Source: an uncultured Nitratifractor sp. (GTDB lineage Bacteria > Campylobacterota > Campylobacteria > Campylobacterales > Sulfurovaceae). Taken from it: a stretch of DNA of 39,796 bases. The first letter of the stretch is position 1. Every line of letters starts with the position of its first letter. Of the stretch, positions 8,996-19,024 are shown in pieces. The notes below the pieces were generated by a model that had not been told where the DNA came from, did no database searches, and saw nothing but the letters and a program-made list of their open reading frames with translations. Made by a program: the position numbers and the translations under genes. The stretch lies in assembly GCA_947311565.1 (NCBI GenBank), contig CAMZLH010000018.1, positions 1 through 39,796 on the forward strand, given 5' to 3'.

Positions 8996-10618
8996 CTAAT
9001 CTCCAAATATTAATGAGTTAGGTTTTTTATTAAGCTTGTGAATCAATCTATTTGTAGCATCTGTTGTATTATGTAACTCTTGTAGTGTAGCATCTAGTTT
9101 GTCTCCAAAAAGAGAGTTAGAGCTATAACCATTAAGTAAACCTTTTAAATCTTTTAGACTATTCTTAAACTCAATAATAGTTTTATTTAAGTTACCAGAT
9201 ATATTTTGAAAACTCTTATTAGATACTACTTTGTTAATTGACAGTACAGTTTTATTAGCATTTTTTAATATACTATTAAGATTCTTTATTGGCTCTTTTG
9301 TATTATCTATAATTGAGTTAATATTATTAATTGCTTTATCATAATCGATCTTCTTTAATTTATAAGCGATACTATTTAATGTAGCTATTAAATTAGACTT
9401 CTCTAAATCTTTTGTTGGGAATATATAAGCACTATATCTTTTATCTTTTATAAGCCCTACGAATGTTTCATTATTCTCTGTTAATATTATTGTAGACCTA
9501 TTTAGTAAAAAGTTACTCTTTATTAATTTAGCTACAAGCCCTTTTTTAGCTAACTCTTTAAAGTTATCAAAACCATCTCCATCTTTTGTACTAAAGTTTG
9601 CAAAATCTATCTCTCCAATACATTTTGCTTCGAAATTTCTAAGTTTTTTACTATATAAAATATTTAACTCTTTAATCTCACCGACCTTAAAACCTTTATA
9701 TTTAATCTCTGTATCGCTATCTAAAGAAGAGACATCACCTTGAAACTCAAATATAAATCGTTTTATCTCAGGTCTAGACAATCCTACCCTTATATTCCTT
9801 GCATCTGTAGCACTTCTATATAATCTATATATTTTACTATAATCTTGTTTATAATCTATATCAAAAGCTGTATCAAAAGATATACCACCTAAAACTAAAG
9901 TCTGTAAAGGGGCAACATTAAACTCTAATCTATTATCATTTAACTTCATATCTAATGCCGATTGCACCCAAAATTTTGTAGTACTATTAACTAAAGCTGC
10001 ATAATTTTTATATATTTTAGCCATAGATATAATATTTTTACTCTCTGTATCTAAATTAATATTAACAATCTCACCAACTTGTTGACCTTTAAAGTATATA
10101 GGAGTAGATTTTTTTATACTAGATGAGAAAGATGACTCAATAGCATAATATACATCATCTCCTATCTCTACATATTCAGAGTCTAAACCATTAAACTCTC
10201 TAACTCTATCTGTTCCACTCTTTGCAGACATACTTATATATGTACCACTTAAAATAGTATCTAAACCTTTAACTCCAGTATAGTCAACTTCTGGTTTTAC
10301 GATCCAAAACTTCGTAGTCTCATTTAAAAATTTCTCTGCATCTTTATTTACTCTTGCATATACAATGACACCATCTTTTTCATTATTTATCTCTATATTT
10401 GTAACTTTACCAATAGATACATCACGATACTTAATTACACTACTGCCTGCTATTAAACCATTGCTTTTAGCAAACTCTATACGTATTTTAGGACCTAACT
10501 TACTAAAGTGCTCATAGACAAGCCAGCCTCCAATTATTAAAGCGATAAATGGAACAATCCAAATTGAAGTAAAGAAGCTAAAACTGCTCTTATTATCTAT
10601 TTTTGGCTCTTTAATCAC
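8996..10618 (-). CDS. pqiB: PqiB-like MCE-domain protein (intermembrane lipid transport)
   Basis: A 540-residue periplasm-spanning protein. One N-terminal membrane helix (IWIVPFIALIIGGWLVYEHF) is followed by three MCE/MlaD domains, at about residues 45-135, 155-250 and 275-380, each with the G..V.Y.G..VG.V pattern. A long helical C-terminus with NxxL repeats then forms the needle. Three MCE domains distinguish PqiB from single-domain MlaD and seven-domain YebT. It starts at a GTG inside the end of the second pqiA gene. With PqiA and PqiC it would move lipids between the membranes. Confidence 0.88.
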   Translation of the reverse strand: MIKEPKIDNKSSFSFFTSIWIVPFIALIIGGWLVYEHFSKLGPKIRIEFAKSNGLIAGSSVIKYRDVSIGKVTNIEINNEKDGVIVYARVNKDAEKFLNETTKFWIVKPEVDYTGVKGLDTILSGTYISMSAKSGTDRVREFNGLDSEYVEIGDDVYYAIESSFSSSIKKSTPIYFKGQQVGEIVNINLDTESKNIISMAKIYKNYAALVNSTTKFWVQSALDMKLNDNRLEFNVAPLQTLVLGGISFDTAFDIDYKQDYSKIYRLYRSATDARNIRVGLSRPEIKRFIFEFQGDVSSLDSDTEIKYKGFKVGEIKELNILYSKKLRNFEAKCIGEIDFANFSTKDGDGFDNFKELAKKGLVAKLIKSNFLLNRSTIILTENNETFVGLIKDKRYSAYIFPTKDLEKSNLIATLNSIAYKLKKIDYDKAINNINSIIDNTKEPIKNLNSILKNANKTVLSINKVVSNKSFQNISGNLNKTIIEFKNSLKDLKGLLNGYSSNSLFGDKLDATLQELHNTTDATNRLIHKLNKKPNSLIFGD

Positions 10619-11207
10619 TATCTTTTCCCTCTTTTATTAACCTAATATCTATAGACATAGCAGATAACATTGTAAAAAATACCATCAGTACAAATGCAGT
10701 TGCACCAACACCCGCAGTAATCTTTACACTACCTACATGCACTACACCTGCTAGTATTGAAACTACAAATACATCTACCATAGACCAAGGACCAATAATC
10801 TCTGTAATATGATATAACTTAGATTGATCCATTTTTCTACTGCCTACTCTAGGCTTTTTATAGTTTATTAATATATATAATATCAAAAAAAACTTCAATA
10901 AAGGTACAAATACAGAAGCTATAAAAATGATAATAGCAATTGGATATGAACCCTCTTCCCAAAGTACAATAACACCCTCTAAAATTGTATTTGAAGATAT
11001 AATACCAAATTTATCTATAACTAAAATAGGATAGACATTAGCAATAATATAAAAAAGTATTGCCGTAATTAGCATTGCCCAAGCACTATTTAAACTATTA
11101 GACTTAGATTGAGTTATTCTATTTTTACATACTCTACAGTATATCTCTCCATCTCTTTTTAGATTAACACTTTCGCATATTTTACAGCTAATATATCTAT
11201 TTTTCAT
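10611..11207 (-). CDS. pqiA: PqiA-like membrane protein, second half
   Basis: A four-helix membrane protein that corresponds to one half of E. coli PqiA. It starts with a zinc-ribbon (CKIC...CRVC, residues 7-30) and then carries a PqiA domain with GPWSMVDVFVVSIL. I prefer the ATG at 11207 because it overlaps the upstream stop as ATGA; a TTG two codons earlier (11213) is also possible. E. coli PqiA is one protein of about 417 residues with two such halves; here each half is its own gene. It ends 8 bases into pqiB. Confidence 0.8.
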   Translation of the reverse strand: MKNRYISCKICESVNLKRDGEIYCRVCKNRITQSKSNSLNSAWAMLITAILFYIIANVYPILVIDKFGIISSNTILEGVIVLWEEGSYPIAIIIFIASVFVPLLKFFLILYILINYKKPRVGSRKMDQSKLYHITEIIGPWSMVDVFVVSILAGVVHVGSVKITAGVGATAFVLMVFFTMLSAMSIDIRLIKEGKDSD

Positions 11208-11833
11208 CCACAATACTCTCTACTATAATATGTCCAAAGTTCAACAGGTTTAATGTTTTTTAATACAAATATATCTACTATTACAAAAAGTACTAAAGCA
11301 ACAGCAGACAATCCAAAATGAATCTCTGCATAACCAAATAGCTTAACTAAGGCAACTAAAATACTAACTGTAAAGATATCTATCATCTCCCAGCTTTTAC
11401 TAATTACCAAAAAAGCTATTAGATGTCTAGTTAAAGATTTAAATATCTTTAACTTTATAAAAACACCAACTATAATATAAGATAACATAACAGATAGTGG
11501 AGCAATAACTAATACAACTAAAACGATAGAGCCTACAACAAAAAAGTCTTCATTATATAAAGAGTATATCATACTAGGTATTGTTAAAGCATTGATCTGA
11601 CCAGTAATTAAAACTGTAATAATTGGAAAACTATTAGCAATAATAAATAGAATAAGTGATGTTATAGAGAAAGCTAAACCCTTATTAAAAGAGTCTTCTA
11701 TATTTCTATATAAAACTTCATTACACTCTATACACTTAGCTACCTTTTTTTTTGGTAGCTCTACTCTTTTTTGTAGTGTTTCACATCTCCTACAAATTAT
11801 CAACTCATCTAAATTAGGTTCCAACCTCGACAC
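11204..11833 (-). CDS. pqiA: PqiA-like membrane protein, first half
   Basis: About 209 residues: an N-terminal zinc ribbon (CRRC...CIEC) and four membrane helices with SKSWEMIDIFTVSILVALVKL, the PqiA signature that the next gene also carries. It equals the N-terminal half of a full PqiA. The start is uncertain: GTG at 11833 lies 20 bases inside the end of truD; a TTG at 11824 has a better-placed AAAGG. Translation is probably coupled to truD. Confidence 0.78.
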   Translation of the reverse strand: MSRLEPNLDELIICRRCETLQKRVELPKKKVAKCIECNEVLYRNIEDSFNKGLAFSITSLILFIIANSFPIITVLITGQINALTIPSMIYSLYNEDFFVVGSIVLVVLVIAPLSVMLSYIIVGVFIKLKIFKSLTRHLIAFLVISKSWEMIDIFTVSILVALVKLFGYAEIHFGLSAVALVLFVIVDIFVLKNIKPVELWTYYSREYCG

Positions 11834-12890
11834 CTTTTAATATATCTACTAATACTGTTGCATAAGAGCCCTTTGGTAGATAAAATCCTAGCTCATAGTG
11901 TGCATTTTCTGGTATATATTTTTTACTATTAATTTCTGGAAATATCCAAGCATACCTTCTGCTTCCCATCTCTTTTATAGTTATATCATACCCTTTTTCT
12001 ATCTCTAATGCAATATCAATTGCTCTTTTTACTCTTTTTCCAGCTATAAGACCAGTTGGTGATATATCTTTTTTACTAAACCTATCTACTGCTACATCAA
12101 TCTCTTCATAAAAAACTCTACCATATGGATAGTGCATATAGAAGTCACCATCTATTAACTTAAAAAACTGTTTTTGCTTATCAACACCCTTTAGAGAGTT
12201 AGTAGGTAGTTCTAAAATTTTCTCTATATCAGAAGAGTTAAAACTGCTAAATAGTCTTGAGATCTCTACTCTTTTAGCTAACCAATTATTAAATAGTAGG
12301 CTTTGGTAGCTACTAATTAAAAATTCTCGTTTTTTTCTATCTCTTATTTTTAACTTACCATCAACAATTGCTTTACCATCAAGATAGTTCTCTCCACTAT
12401 TTCCAAAGCGCTGTGCACCAAAGTAATTTGGCATACCCTCTTTGCCTATCCACTTTAATACAGACTCTATTTTATCTAAATTGGCACCATGAACTCTCTT
12501 AAACCTAAGCCAAAACTTATTTCCCTTTAAATGCCCTACTCTTATCTTATTATCGTGTATATGCTCTTCTAATATTTTTATCAAATTATGCTCAAAACTA
12601 TCTAGCTTCTCTTTATACTTTTTAGGCAAAGATATATACTGAATTGTAATAGCATTTTTATCTTTTAAACCAGCATAACCAAACTCTCTTTTTGCTATAC
12701 CTAAGTGATTACTTAAAATATCTAGCATCTCCCATGTTGTAAGGTTCTTTTTTCTTACCTTTAGCACTAGGTGTTCGCCTACCCCACTAAACTCATATAG
12801 TGGCACCTCTTCTACGCTAAAATCTTTGCTACTTGGTTTAAATAGAAACTCATTATTAATCGATAGTGGTGATATCCAACTACTTTTCAT
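11814..12890 (-). CDS. truD: tRNA pseudouridine(13) synthase TruD
   Basis: Makes pseudouridine at position 13 of tRNA. The 358 residues include the catalytic Asp in YAGLKDKNA (about residue 78), the conserved NYFGAQRFG motif, an inserted TRUD domain in the middle, and a C-terminal IPENAHYELGFYLPKGSYAT segment. It starts 11 bases inside the end of trmA and overlaps the first pqiA gene, so it belongs to a tightly coupled operon. Confidence 0.95.
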   Translation of the reverse strand: MKSSWISPLSINNEFLFKPSSKDFSVEEVPLYEFSGVGEHLVLKVRKKNLTTWEMLDILSNHLGIAKREFGYAGLKDKNAITIQYISLPKKYKEKLDSFEHNLIKILEEHIHDNKIRVGHLKGNKFWLRFKRVHGANLDKIESVLKWIGKEGMPNYFGAQRFGNSGENYLDGKAIVDGKLKIRDRKKREFLISSYQSLLFNNWLAKRVEISRLFSSFNSSDIEKILELPTNSLKGVDKQKQFFKLIDGDFYMHYPYGRVFYEEIDVAVDRFSKKDISPTGLIAGKRVKRAIDIALEIEKGYDITIKEMGSRRYAWIFPEINSKKYIPENAHYELGFYLPKGSYATVLVDILKGVEVGT

Positions 12891-14001
12891 TATCTCTCCT
12901 AACTAAATATACACCACTCTCTATATGTGTAGTGTATGGAAACTGATCAAACATTGCAGATTTTATAACTCTATGCGTTTTGTTTAACTCCTCTAAATCT
13001 CTAGCAAGTGTAGTAGGGTTACAAGATATATATACTATATATTTAAACTTTTGTGCCAATTTTAAAGAGCTCTCATCTAAACCAGCACGAGGAGGATCTA
13101 CTAAAATTGTAGAGAAATTATAATCATCTAACTCTATATCCTTTAGTCTCCTAAACTCTCTATCTTTATTTAAGGCAGATGCTGTCTCTTCGGCATTTAG
13201 TCGAACAAACTCTATATTATTTATATTATTTAATATACAGTTTTCTTTAGCTGCTTTTATTGAGTTAGAACTTATCTCTGTAGCTAAAACTTTTTTAAAG
13301 TATTTACTTAAAACTATAGTAAAGTTACCAAGTCCACAATAGGCTTCTAAAAAGTCATCACCATTATCTTTAATGCACTCTTTTGCCCAAGATATCATCT
13401 CTTTATTTATATATGGATTTGGTTGAGTAAATCCACCTTCATAGTATCTGTATCTATATGTTATGCTATCTATATCTAAAGTCTCTTCAATATACCCTTT
13501 ATCTAAAACAATTTTTTGTTTTCTTGCTCTTCCAATAAGAGAAATATTAAATTTATCTTGAAGTTCTTTTGCACTTATCTCCCAAGAACTATCTAATTTT
13601 TTGTGATATATCAAAGTAACTAATAGTTCTCCATTTAAAGAGCCTAAATACTCTAAACTAAATAGTTTGTGCTTTAAAATTTCTACACTGTTAATATACT
13701 TCAACAACTCTTCCCAGATATCACTAATTGGCTCTATAACTTTAGGACACTGAGATAAAAGCTCTACCCCATTTTTATCTATATTGCTCATAGCATAGTG
13801 TGCAATACCCTCTTTATGCCATATTTTAAACTCTGCTCTTGCTCGATGTGCAGAGTTTGGAGATTTAAAAACCTCTAATTCATTACCAATATAGCTGCCA
13901 ATTAACTCTAAAACTCTAATTTTTTTTATATTTAGAGCCTCTTCGTACTCTAAATCGTAGCTACTGCATGAGCCACATCTTCCAAAATGTCTACAATTCA
14001 C
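12880..14001 (-). CDS. trmA: tRNA (uridine(54)-C5)-methyltransferase TrmA
   Basis: Forms 5-methyluridine at tRNA position 54 with SAM. The 373-residue protein has FLEAYCGLGNF (SAM site), VDPPRAGLDE and the catalytic ISCNPTTLARDL near the C-terminus. Its N-terminus has clustered Cys (CRHFGRCGSCSS), reminiscent of the Fe-S sites of RlmD/RumA relatives; Campylobacterota members are normally annotated as TrmA. Start GTG at 14001 with AGGA six bases upstream. Divergent from glmU across 56 bases. Confidence 0.88.
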   Translation of the reverse strand: MNCRHFGRCGSCSSYDLEYEEALNIKKIRVLELIGSYIGNELEVFKSPNSAHRARAEFKIWHKEGIAHYAMSNIDKNGVELLSQCPKVIEPISDIWEELLKYINSVEILKHKLFSLEYLGSLNGELLVTLIYHKKLDSSWEISAKELQDKFNISLIGRARKQKIVLDKGYIEETLDIDSITYRYRYYEGGFTQPNPYINKEMISWAKECIKDNGDDFLEAYCGLGNFTIVLSKYFKKVLATEISSNSIKAAKENCILNNINNIEFVRLNAEETASALNKDREFRRLKDIELDDYNFSTILVDPPRAGLDESSLKLAQKFKYIVYISCNPTTLARDLEELNKTHRVIKSAMFDQFPYTTHIESGVYLVRRDNEK

Positions 14002-14023
14002 CTAAATTCCTATATATTTTTGA

Positions 14024-14029
14024 TATAAT
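14024..14029 (+). promoter_or_regulatory. -10 box of the glmU operon promoter
   Basis: Perfect TATAAT in GATATAATTC, 28 bases before the glmU ATG. An AAAGGA ribosome site follows at 14046-14051. It lies in the short divergent gap with trmA. Confidence 0.55.
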
Positions 14030-14057
14030 TCTACAATATTTTACCAAAGGAATATAA

Positions 14058-15350
14058 ATGTCGCTGTCAATTATTGTTCTAGCCGCAGGAAAAGGCACTA
14101 GAATGAAGTCTGAACTTCCAAAAGTTCTACATAAAATTAGTGGAAAACCTATGCTCTTTCATATTCTAGAAGAGTCTAAAGAGTTAAGCTCTAATATAAC
14201 TGTAATATTAAGCCATAAATTTAATTTAGTTAAAGATAAATTAGAAGAAAATTTTAAAGATTTAAATATTGTAAAACAAGATTTAAAAAACTACCCAGGT
14301 ACGGGAGGTGCTTTAAAAAACTTGAAATTTATAGGAGATAAAGTTTTAGTCTTAAATGGTGATATGCCTTTAGTTACGAGCAGTACACTAAAAACATTAG
14401 TAGAATCAAAAGCTGATATTGCAATGACTATACTTGAGCTAAATAATCCTACAGGTTACGGTAGAGTAGTTATAGAAAATGGCTTTGCAAAAGAGATAGT
14501 AGAACAAAAAGATTGTAATAAAGAGCAACTTAATATAAAGAGTGTAAATGCTGGAGTCTACTGCTTTAGTAAAGATATTTTAGAGAATTTTGTACCAAAA
14601 ATAGATAATAAAAATGCACAAAATGAGTACTACTTAACAGATATTATCAAAATGGCTGTAGAAAATGGTAAAAGAATAGAGCCAATAGTAGTAGATGAAG
14701 ATGAATTTATGGGTGTAAACTCTAAAATTCATTTAGCACAAGCTGAAAACTTTATGCAAAGTAGAATAAAAAATAGCCTTATGGCTGAGGGTATTATTAT
14801 GAGAAATCCTGAATCTATATATATAGACTCAATGGCTAAATTTAGTGGAGAGTCTATTTTAGAAAACGGAGTAACAATCGAGGGAGATTGCGAAATTATA
14901 TCATCTCATATAAAAGCTTACAGTGTTGTTGAAGAGTCTATTGTAAAAAATAGCTCAATTGGACCGATGGCTCATATTCGTCCAAAATCTACAATAACAG
15001 ATTCACATATAGGTAACTTTGTAGAGGTTAAAAAATCTACACTAAATGATGTAAAAGCAGGACATTTAAGCTATCTTGGCGATAGCAAAATTGATAGTGG
15101 CACAAATATTGGTGCAGGTGTAATTACATGTAACTATGATGGTAAAAATAAGTATCAAACAAAAATTGGTAAAAATGTATTCGTTGGTAGCGACTCTCAA
15201 CTAGTTGCACCTCTTACAATAGAAGATAATACTATGGTAGCAGCAGGAAGTACAATAATAGATGATATTCCTACAGGAGCTTTAGCAATTAGTAGAGTTA
15301 AACAGAAGATAGTAAATGGCTTTTTTAAGAAATTTTTTAAAGGTAAATAG
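14058..15350 (+). CDS. glmU: Bifunctional N-acetylglucosamine-1-phosphate uridyltransferase / glucosamine-1-phosphate acetyltransferase
   Basis: Makes UDP-GlcNAc for peptidoglycan and lipid A. The N-terminal half has the nucleotidyltransferase motif [18 protein letters not shown] and GDMPL. The C-terminal half is a left-handed beta-helix with GHLSYLGDS (catalytic His) and [11 protein letters not shown]. At 430 residues it is slightly shorter than E. coli GlmU (456) because the C-terminal tail is short. First gene of a six-gene operon also seen in Campylobacter; it overlaps coaBC by one base (TAGTG). Confidence 0.96.
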   Translation: MSLSIIVLAAGKGTRMKSELPKVLHKISGKPMLFHILEESKELSSNITVILSHKFNLVKDKLEENFKDLNIVKQDLKNYPGTGGALKNLKFIGDKVLVLNGDMPLVTSSTLKTLVESKADIAMTILELNNPTGYGRVVIENGFAKEIVEQKDCNKEQLNIKSVNAGVYCFSKDILENFVPKIDNKNAQNEYYLTDIIKMAVENGKRIEPIVVDEDEFMGVNSKIHLAQAENFMQSRIKNSLMAEGIIMRNPESIYIDSMAKFSGESILENGVTIEGDCEIISSHIKAYSVVEESIVKNSSIGPMAHIRPKSTITDSHIGNFVEVKKSTLNDVKAGHLSYLGDSKIDSGTNIGAGVITCNYDGKNKYQTKIGKNVFVGSDSQLVAPLTIEDNTMVAAGSTIIDDIPTGALAISRVKQKIVNGFFKKFFKGK

Positions 15351-16627
15351 TGAATTTAGTAGATTTAAAAGGTAAAAGAGTATTAATTGGAGTTACTGGC
15401 TCTATTGCTGTTTATAAAGCATGTGAGCTTGTAAGACTATTTATAAAAAGTGGTGCAGATGTAAAGGTTGTAATGAGTAGCAGTGCAACAAAATTTGTTA
15501 GCCCATTAACATTTGAAGCACTTACAAGAAACAGAGTATTAACTGAAGATTCAGAAGATTGGGCAAACGATATAAACCATATAGATTACGCTCAAAAATG
15601 TGATACTTTTATTATTGCACCAGCAACTGCAAATACAATTAATAAACTAGCTAAAGGTATTGCCGATACAATTTTACTACAGTGTGCACTAGCTTATAGA
15701 GGTAATTTAATAATAGCACCATCTGCAAATACACAGATGCTTAAAAGCCACTATACCGAAGGCTCTTTAAAGATGCTAGCAGTAAACGATATTGATATTG
15801 TAAAACCAGTTGTGAAAACTCTTGCTTGTGGCGATGAGGGAGAAGGTGCTTTAGCGGAACCTCTAGATATCTACTATAGAGGTGTAAAAAACCTTTTATC
15901 AGATGAGTTTTGGAGCAATAGAAGAGTAGTAATAACAGGTGGTGGAACAAGAGAGGCGATAGATAGCGTTAGGTTTATTAGTAACAACTCTAGTGGTAAA
16001 ATGGCAAACTCTTTAGCATTAGCACTCTATTTTAAAGGCGCAGATGTATGTTTAATTACTACAAAAAGAGATAACTCTATGCCAAAAGAGATATATACTC
16101 TAGATGTAGAAGATGCTGAAGAGATGTTTGAGTACACAACAGATGCTATAAGAGTTGCAAAAAAAGGTGTAATGAGCAGAGCCTCTTTAAATAACCCAAA
16201 TGCAATTGGAATGATACAGAAGAGTCCATATCTATTTATGGCAGCAGCAGTAGCAGACTATAGAGTTAAATATAAACAAGATGGAAAACTCAAAAAGAGT
16301 ATGCTAGGCTCAGAATGGAATTTAGAGTTACTAGAGAGTATTGATATTTTAAAATCTCTAGATAAAAGTGGAATAATAAGTGTTGGATTTAAAGCAGAAA
16401 AAGATGAAGCCACTGCTAAAGATAGTGCAACAGAGATGATAGATAAAAAAGGTATTGATGCAGTCTGTTTAAATATTTTAGGTAAAGATAATAATTTTGG
16501 AAGTGACTTAAACGAAGTTACATGTATCTCTAAAAGTAGAGAAGAGCACTTTAAACTAGATAGTAAACTAAATATTGCATTTAATATTTTAAGCTTTAGC
16601 AAAGAGTTGGAGAGCAGTATTGAGTAA
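15350..16627 (+). CDS. coaBC: Bifunctional phosphopantothenoylcysteine decarboxylase / phosphopantothenate-cysteine ligase
   Basis: Carries out two steps of coenzyme A synthesis. The N-terminal flavin-dependent CoaC part has GVTGSIAVYKA, the catalytic-His region INHIDYAQ, APSANTQM (a PxMN-like motif keeping the Asn) and LACGDEGEGALAEP with the active Cys. The CoaB part has VVITGGGTREAIDSVRFISN and SSGKMANSLA. At 425 residues it has the family length. Start GTG directly at the glmU stop. Confidence 0.95.
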   Translation: MNLVDLKGKRVLIGVTGSIAVYKACELVRLFIKSGADVKVVMSSSATKFVSPLTFEALTRNRVLTEDSEDWANDINHIDYAQKCDTFIIAPATANTINKLAKGIADTILLQCALAYRGNLIIAPSANTQMLKSHYTEGSLKMLAVNDIDIVKPVVKTLACGDEGEGALAEPLDIYYRGVKNLLSDEFWSNRRVVITGGGTREAIDSVRFISNNSSGKMANSLALALYFKGADVCLITTKRDNSMPKEIYTLDVEDAEEMFEYTTDAIRVAKKGVMSRASLNNPNAIGMIQKSPYLFMAAAVADYRVKYKQDGKLKKSMLGSEWNLELLESIDILKSLDKSGIISVGFKAEKDEATAKDSATEMIDKKGIDAVCLNILGKDNNFGSDLNEVTCISKSREEHFKLDSKLNIAFNILSFSKELESSIE

Positions 16628-17300
16628 TAGTATTAAACATTTAGCAGTTATTATGGATGGTAATGGTAGATGGGCAAAATCTAAAGGTATGGCTAGAGTA
16701 AAAGGGCACGAAAAGGGTGCTGAAGTAGTTAGAGAAATTACAACTTTTTGCTCTAATCATAAAGAAATAGAAACCCTAACACTATATGCATTTAGTACAG
16801 AAAATTGGAAACGACCAAAGCTAGAGGTAGATTTTTTAATGAAGCTATTAAATAGATACCTAAAAAAAGAGCTAGATACATATAATAAAAATGGTGTAAA
16901 GTTTGAAACTATTGGAGACTTAGCACCATTCTCTAAACAACTAAAAGAGACTATTACTAAAACAAAAGAGGCGACAAAAGATAATAGTAAATTAACTCAA
17001 GTTTTAGCACTAAACTATGGAGCACAAGATGAGATTGTACGAGCCGTAAATAGTTTAATCGATAAAAATAGAGAGATAACTATCGATACACTATCAAATG
17101 CTCTAGATACTCCATATAAAGATATAGACCTACTTATAAGAACTAGTGGAGAGATTAGACTATCTAATTTTTTACTATGGCAAGTAGCTTACAGTGAATT
17201 CTATTTTACTAATACACTATGGCCAGATTTTAATAGTAGTGAGTTAAGCGCTATATTAGAAAATTTTAATTTAAGAGAGAGAAAATATGGATCAATTTAG
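16620..17300 (+). CDS. uppS: Isoprenyl transferase (undecaprenyl diphosphate synthase)
   Basis: Builds the C55 lipid carrier for cell-wall synthesis from farnesyl diphosphate and IPP. The 226 residues have the catalytic HLAVIMDGNGRWAK motif, TLYAFSTENWKRP and the C-terminal RTSGEIRLSNFLLWQ and LWPDF motifs. Start TTG, 8 bases inside coaBC, with GGAG upstream. It overlaps the prepilin peptidase gene by 14 bases. Confidence 0.96.
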   Translation: MSNSIKHLAVIMDGNGRWAKSKGMARVKGHEKGAEVVREITTFCSNHKEIETLTLYAFSTENWKRPKLEVDFLMKLLNRYLKKELDTYNKNGVKFETIGDLAPFSKQLKETITKTKEATKDNSKLTQVLALNYGAQDEIVRAVNSLIDKNREITIDTLSNALDTPYKDIDLLIRTSGEIRLSNFLLWQVAYSEFYFTNTLWPDFNSSELSAILENFNLRERKYGSI

Positions 17301-18027
17301 TCTTATAACAATTTTTGTAGCACTTTTTGGTATAAGTTTTGGATCATTTTTAAATGTACTAATATATAGAGTACCAAATAAAATAGATATATCAAATCCA
17401 CCATCTACTTGTCCTAAATGTAATAATAGACTTAAATGGTATCACAATATACCTATTCTATCTTGGTTAATACTTGGTGGTAAATGTGGTTTTTGCAAGA
17501 GTAAAATATCTGCTATATATCCAACTATAGAGTTAATAAATGGACTTATATGGGTATCTTTATACTTTAAGCTAGGTTTAGTCTGGTATCTTCCTTTTGT
17601 AGCACTATCTTTTAGTATGCTTTTAGCATTAACTATGATAGATTTTAAATACTATGCTGTTCCAGACTCTATAAATATAGCAGCATTAATTTTTGCATTA
17701 ATTGCACCAAGTTTTACAGATAATTTATTAAATGCTATATACTCTGGTGTTGGCTTTTATCTACTTGGATTTACAGTTAGTAAACTAGCCAAGAAAGATG
17801 CATTAGGTGAAGCAGATATTATAGTAGCAGCCACAATGGCAGCCCTTTTAGGATACCCAGCATTTTTTATTGCAATGTTTTTATCTGCTATTTTAGCTAT
17901 GTTACCATCAATATTTGCTAAAGATACCATGGTACCATTTGTACCATTTTTAGCTTTGGCAACTTATATTACATACTTAAATAAAGAGTTTTTAATAAAC
18001 CTACTAGAGGTCTTAATGTATGGATAG
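17287..18027 (+). CDS. Prepilin peptidase (type IV leader peptidase, A24 family)
   Basis: A membrane aspartic protease that cleaves and N-methylates type IV prepilins or type II secretion pseudopilins. The 246 residues start with GISFGSFLNVLIYRVP, then two CxxC pairs (CPKC...CGFC, about residues 42-80) of the methyltransferase domain. The two aspartate motifs are MIDFKYYAVPD and GEADI. Several membrane helices. No pilin genes are in the window; the gene sits in the conserved glmU-truA operon, as in Campylobacter. Confidence 0.92.
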   Translation: MDQFSLITIFVALFGISFGSFLNVLIYRVPNKIDISNPPSTCPKCNNRLKWYHNIPILSWLILGGKCGFCKSKISAIYPTIELINGLIWVSLYFKLGLVWYLPFVALSFSMLLALTMIDFKYYAVPDSINIAALIFALIAPSFTDNLLNAIYSGVGFYLLGFTVSKLAKKDALGEADIIVAATMAALLGYPAFFIAMFLSAILAMLPSIFAKDTMVPFVPFLALATYITYLNKEFLINLLEVLMYG

Positions 18028-19024
18028 ATTAAAAAGTTTTATTTTAAGTAATTTCTCAAAGAGTTTTATAACACTTTTTGTTCCATTTTTTACAATTTTA
18101 TCTTTAATATATATTATAAATATCTCTAAGCTATCATCTAAAATTACACTAGATGGAGTAGATTTTTTTACATTTTATCTATATGTACTTCCAGATATAA
18201 TATTCTCAACAATACCATTAGCTTTTATAGGTGGTGTAATTAATGCGTTTGCAAACCTTTCACAAACTAATGAGATTACTGCAATATTCTCTATTGGTTA
18301 TAAACCTAAAAAATTAATTCAATATATTGCACCTATAGCAATTTTATTTACTATTTTAATAGCAATATTAGGTATTTTTATATCTCCTTATGCTAACCAG
18401 AAGATGAATAACTTTAAATCTAAAAAGATATTTGAATCAAATCTAAAAGTACTTCCAAAAAAACTTAGTCAACACTTTGGAAATAGTCATATATTTATTG
18501 AAGAGAATATAGATGGAATTTTTAAAAGTGTTACAATGTTTAGAGTAAATAATGATAAAACAGTACAACTTTTAGTATCAAAAAATGGTTATATTAAAAA
18601 TGATAAAAATGGAACTAGCTATCTAAGTCTAAATAATGGATCAATATATAAACATAAAATAGATAATTTTGAAATAGTAGATTTTAAAAATATGAAAATA
18701 TATAATAGCTCTAAATTCTATTCTAAAAAGATTTTAACTACACTAGAGTTTTGGGATAGTAATAGAGAAAAACTATACTACTATATTTTAATATCTATAT
18801 CTCCAGTTGTACTTTTTATGCTATATATTGCATTTGGTATATATAACCCAAGGTACCAAAAAAATAGAGCCTATATCTATATACTAATGAGTGTTATATT
18901 AATATATATACCATCTATTTTAACTAGAAAAAGTGGAAGTCTCTATATGCTAATTGCAACAATTATAGTTTGGTTTGCTATCTCTATTCTTGTATATAAA
19001 AAACGAGTTGCACAAAGGTTATAG
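18020..19024 (+). CDS. LptF/LptG-family LPS export permease
   Basis: A YjgP/YjgQ-family membrane protein, a permease subunit of the Lpt complex that extracts LPS from the inner membrane. The 334 residues show the expected topology: N-terminal helices (SFITLFVPFFTILSLIYI, IIFSTIPLAFIGGVINAF with the coupling-helix NEITAIFSIGYKPKKLI), a periplasmic beta-jellyroll-like centre (residues 130-240) and three C-terminal helices. LptF and LptG cannot be told apart with certainty here. Overlaps the upstream gene by 8 bases. Confidence 0.85.
   Translation: MDRLKSFILSNFSKSFITLFVPFFTILSLIYIINISKLSSKITLDGVDFFTFYLYVLPDIIFSTIPLAFIGGVINAFANLSQTNEITAIFSIGYKPKKLIQYIAPIAILFTILIAILGIFISPYANQKMNNFKSKKIFESNLKVLPKKLSQHFGNSHIFIEENIDGIFKSVTMFRVNNDKTVQLLVSKNGYIKNDKNGTSYLSLNNGSIYKHKIDNFEIVDFKNMKIYNSSKFYSKKILTTLEFWDSNREKLYYYILISISPVVLFMLYIAFGIYNPRYQKNRAYIYILMSVILIYIPSILTRKSGSLYMLIATIIVWFAISILVYKKRVAQRL

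Noticed and set aside
15741-16602. Open frames on the opposite strand of coaBC and similar antisense frames in hypF, hydDE, speA, rplU and hypX
   Set aside because: They lie wholly inside well-supported genes, lack ribosome sites and have low-complexity Ser/Leu-rich products typical of reverse reading.
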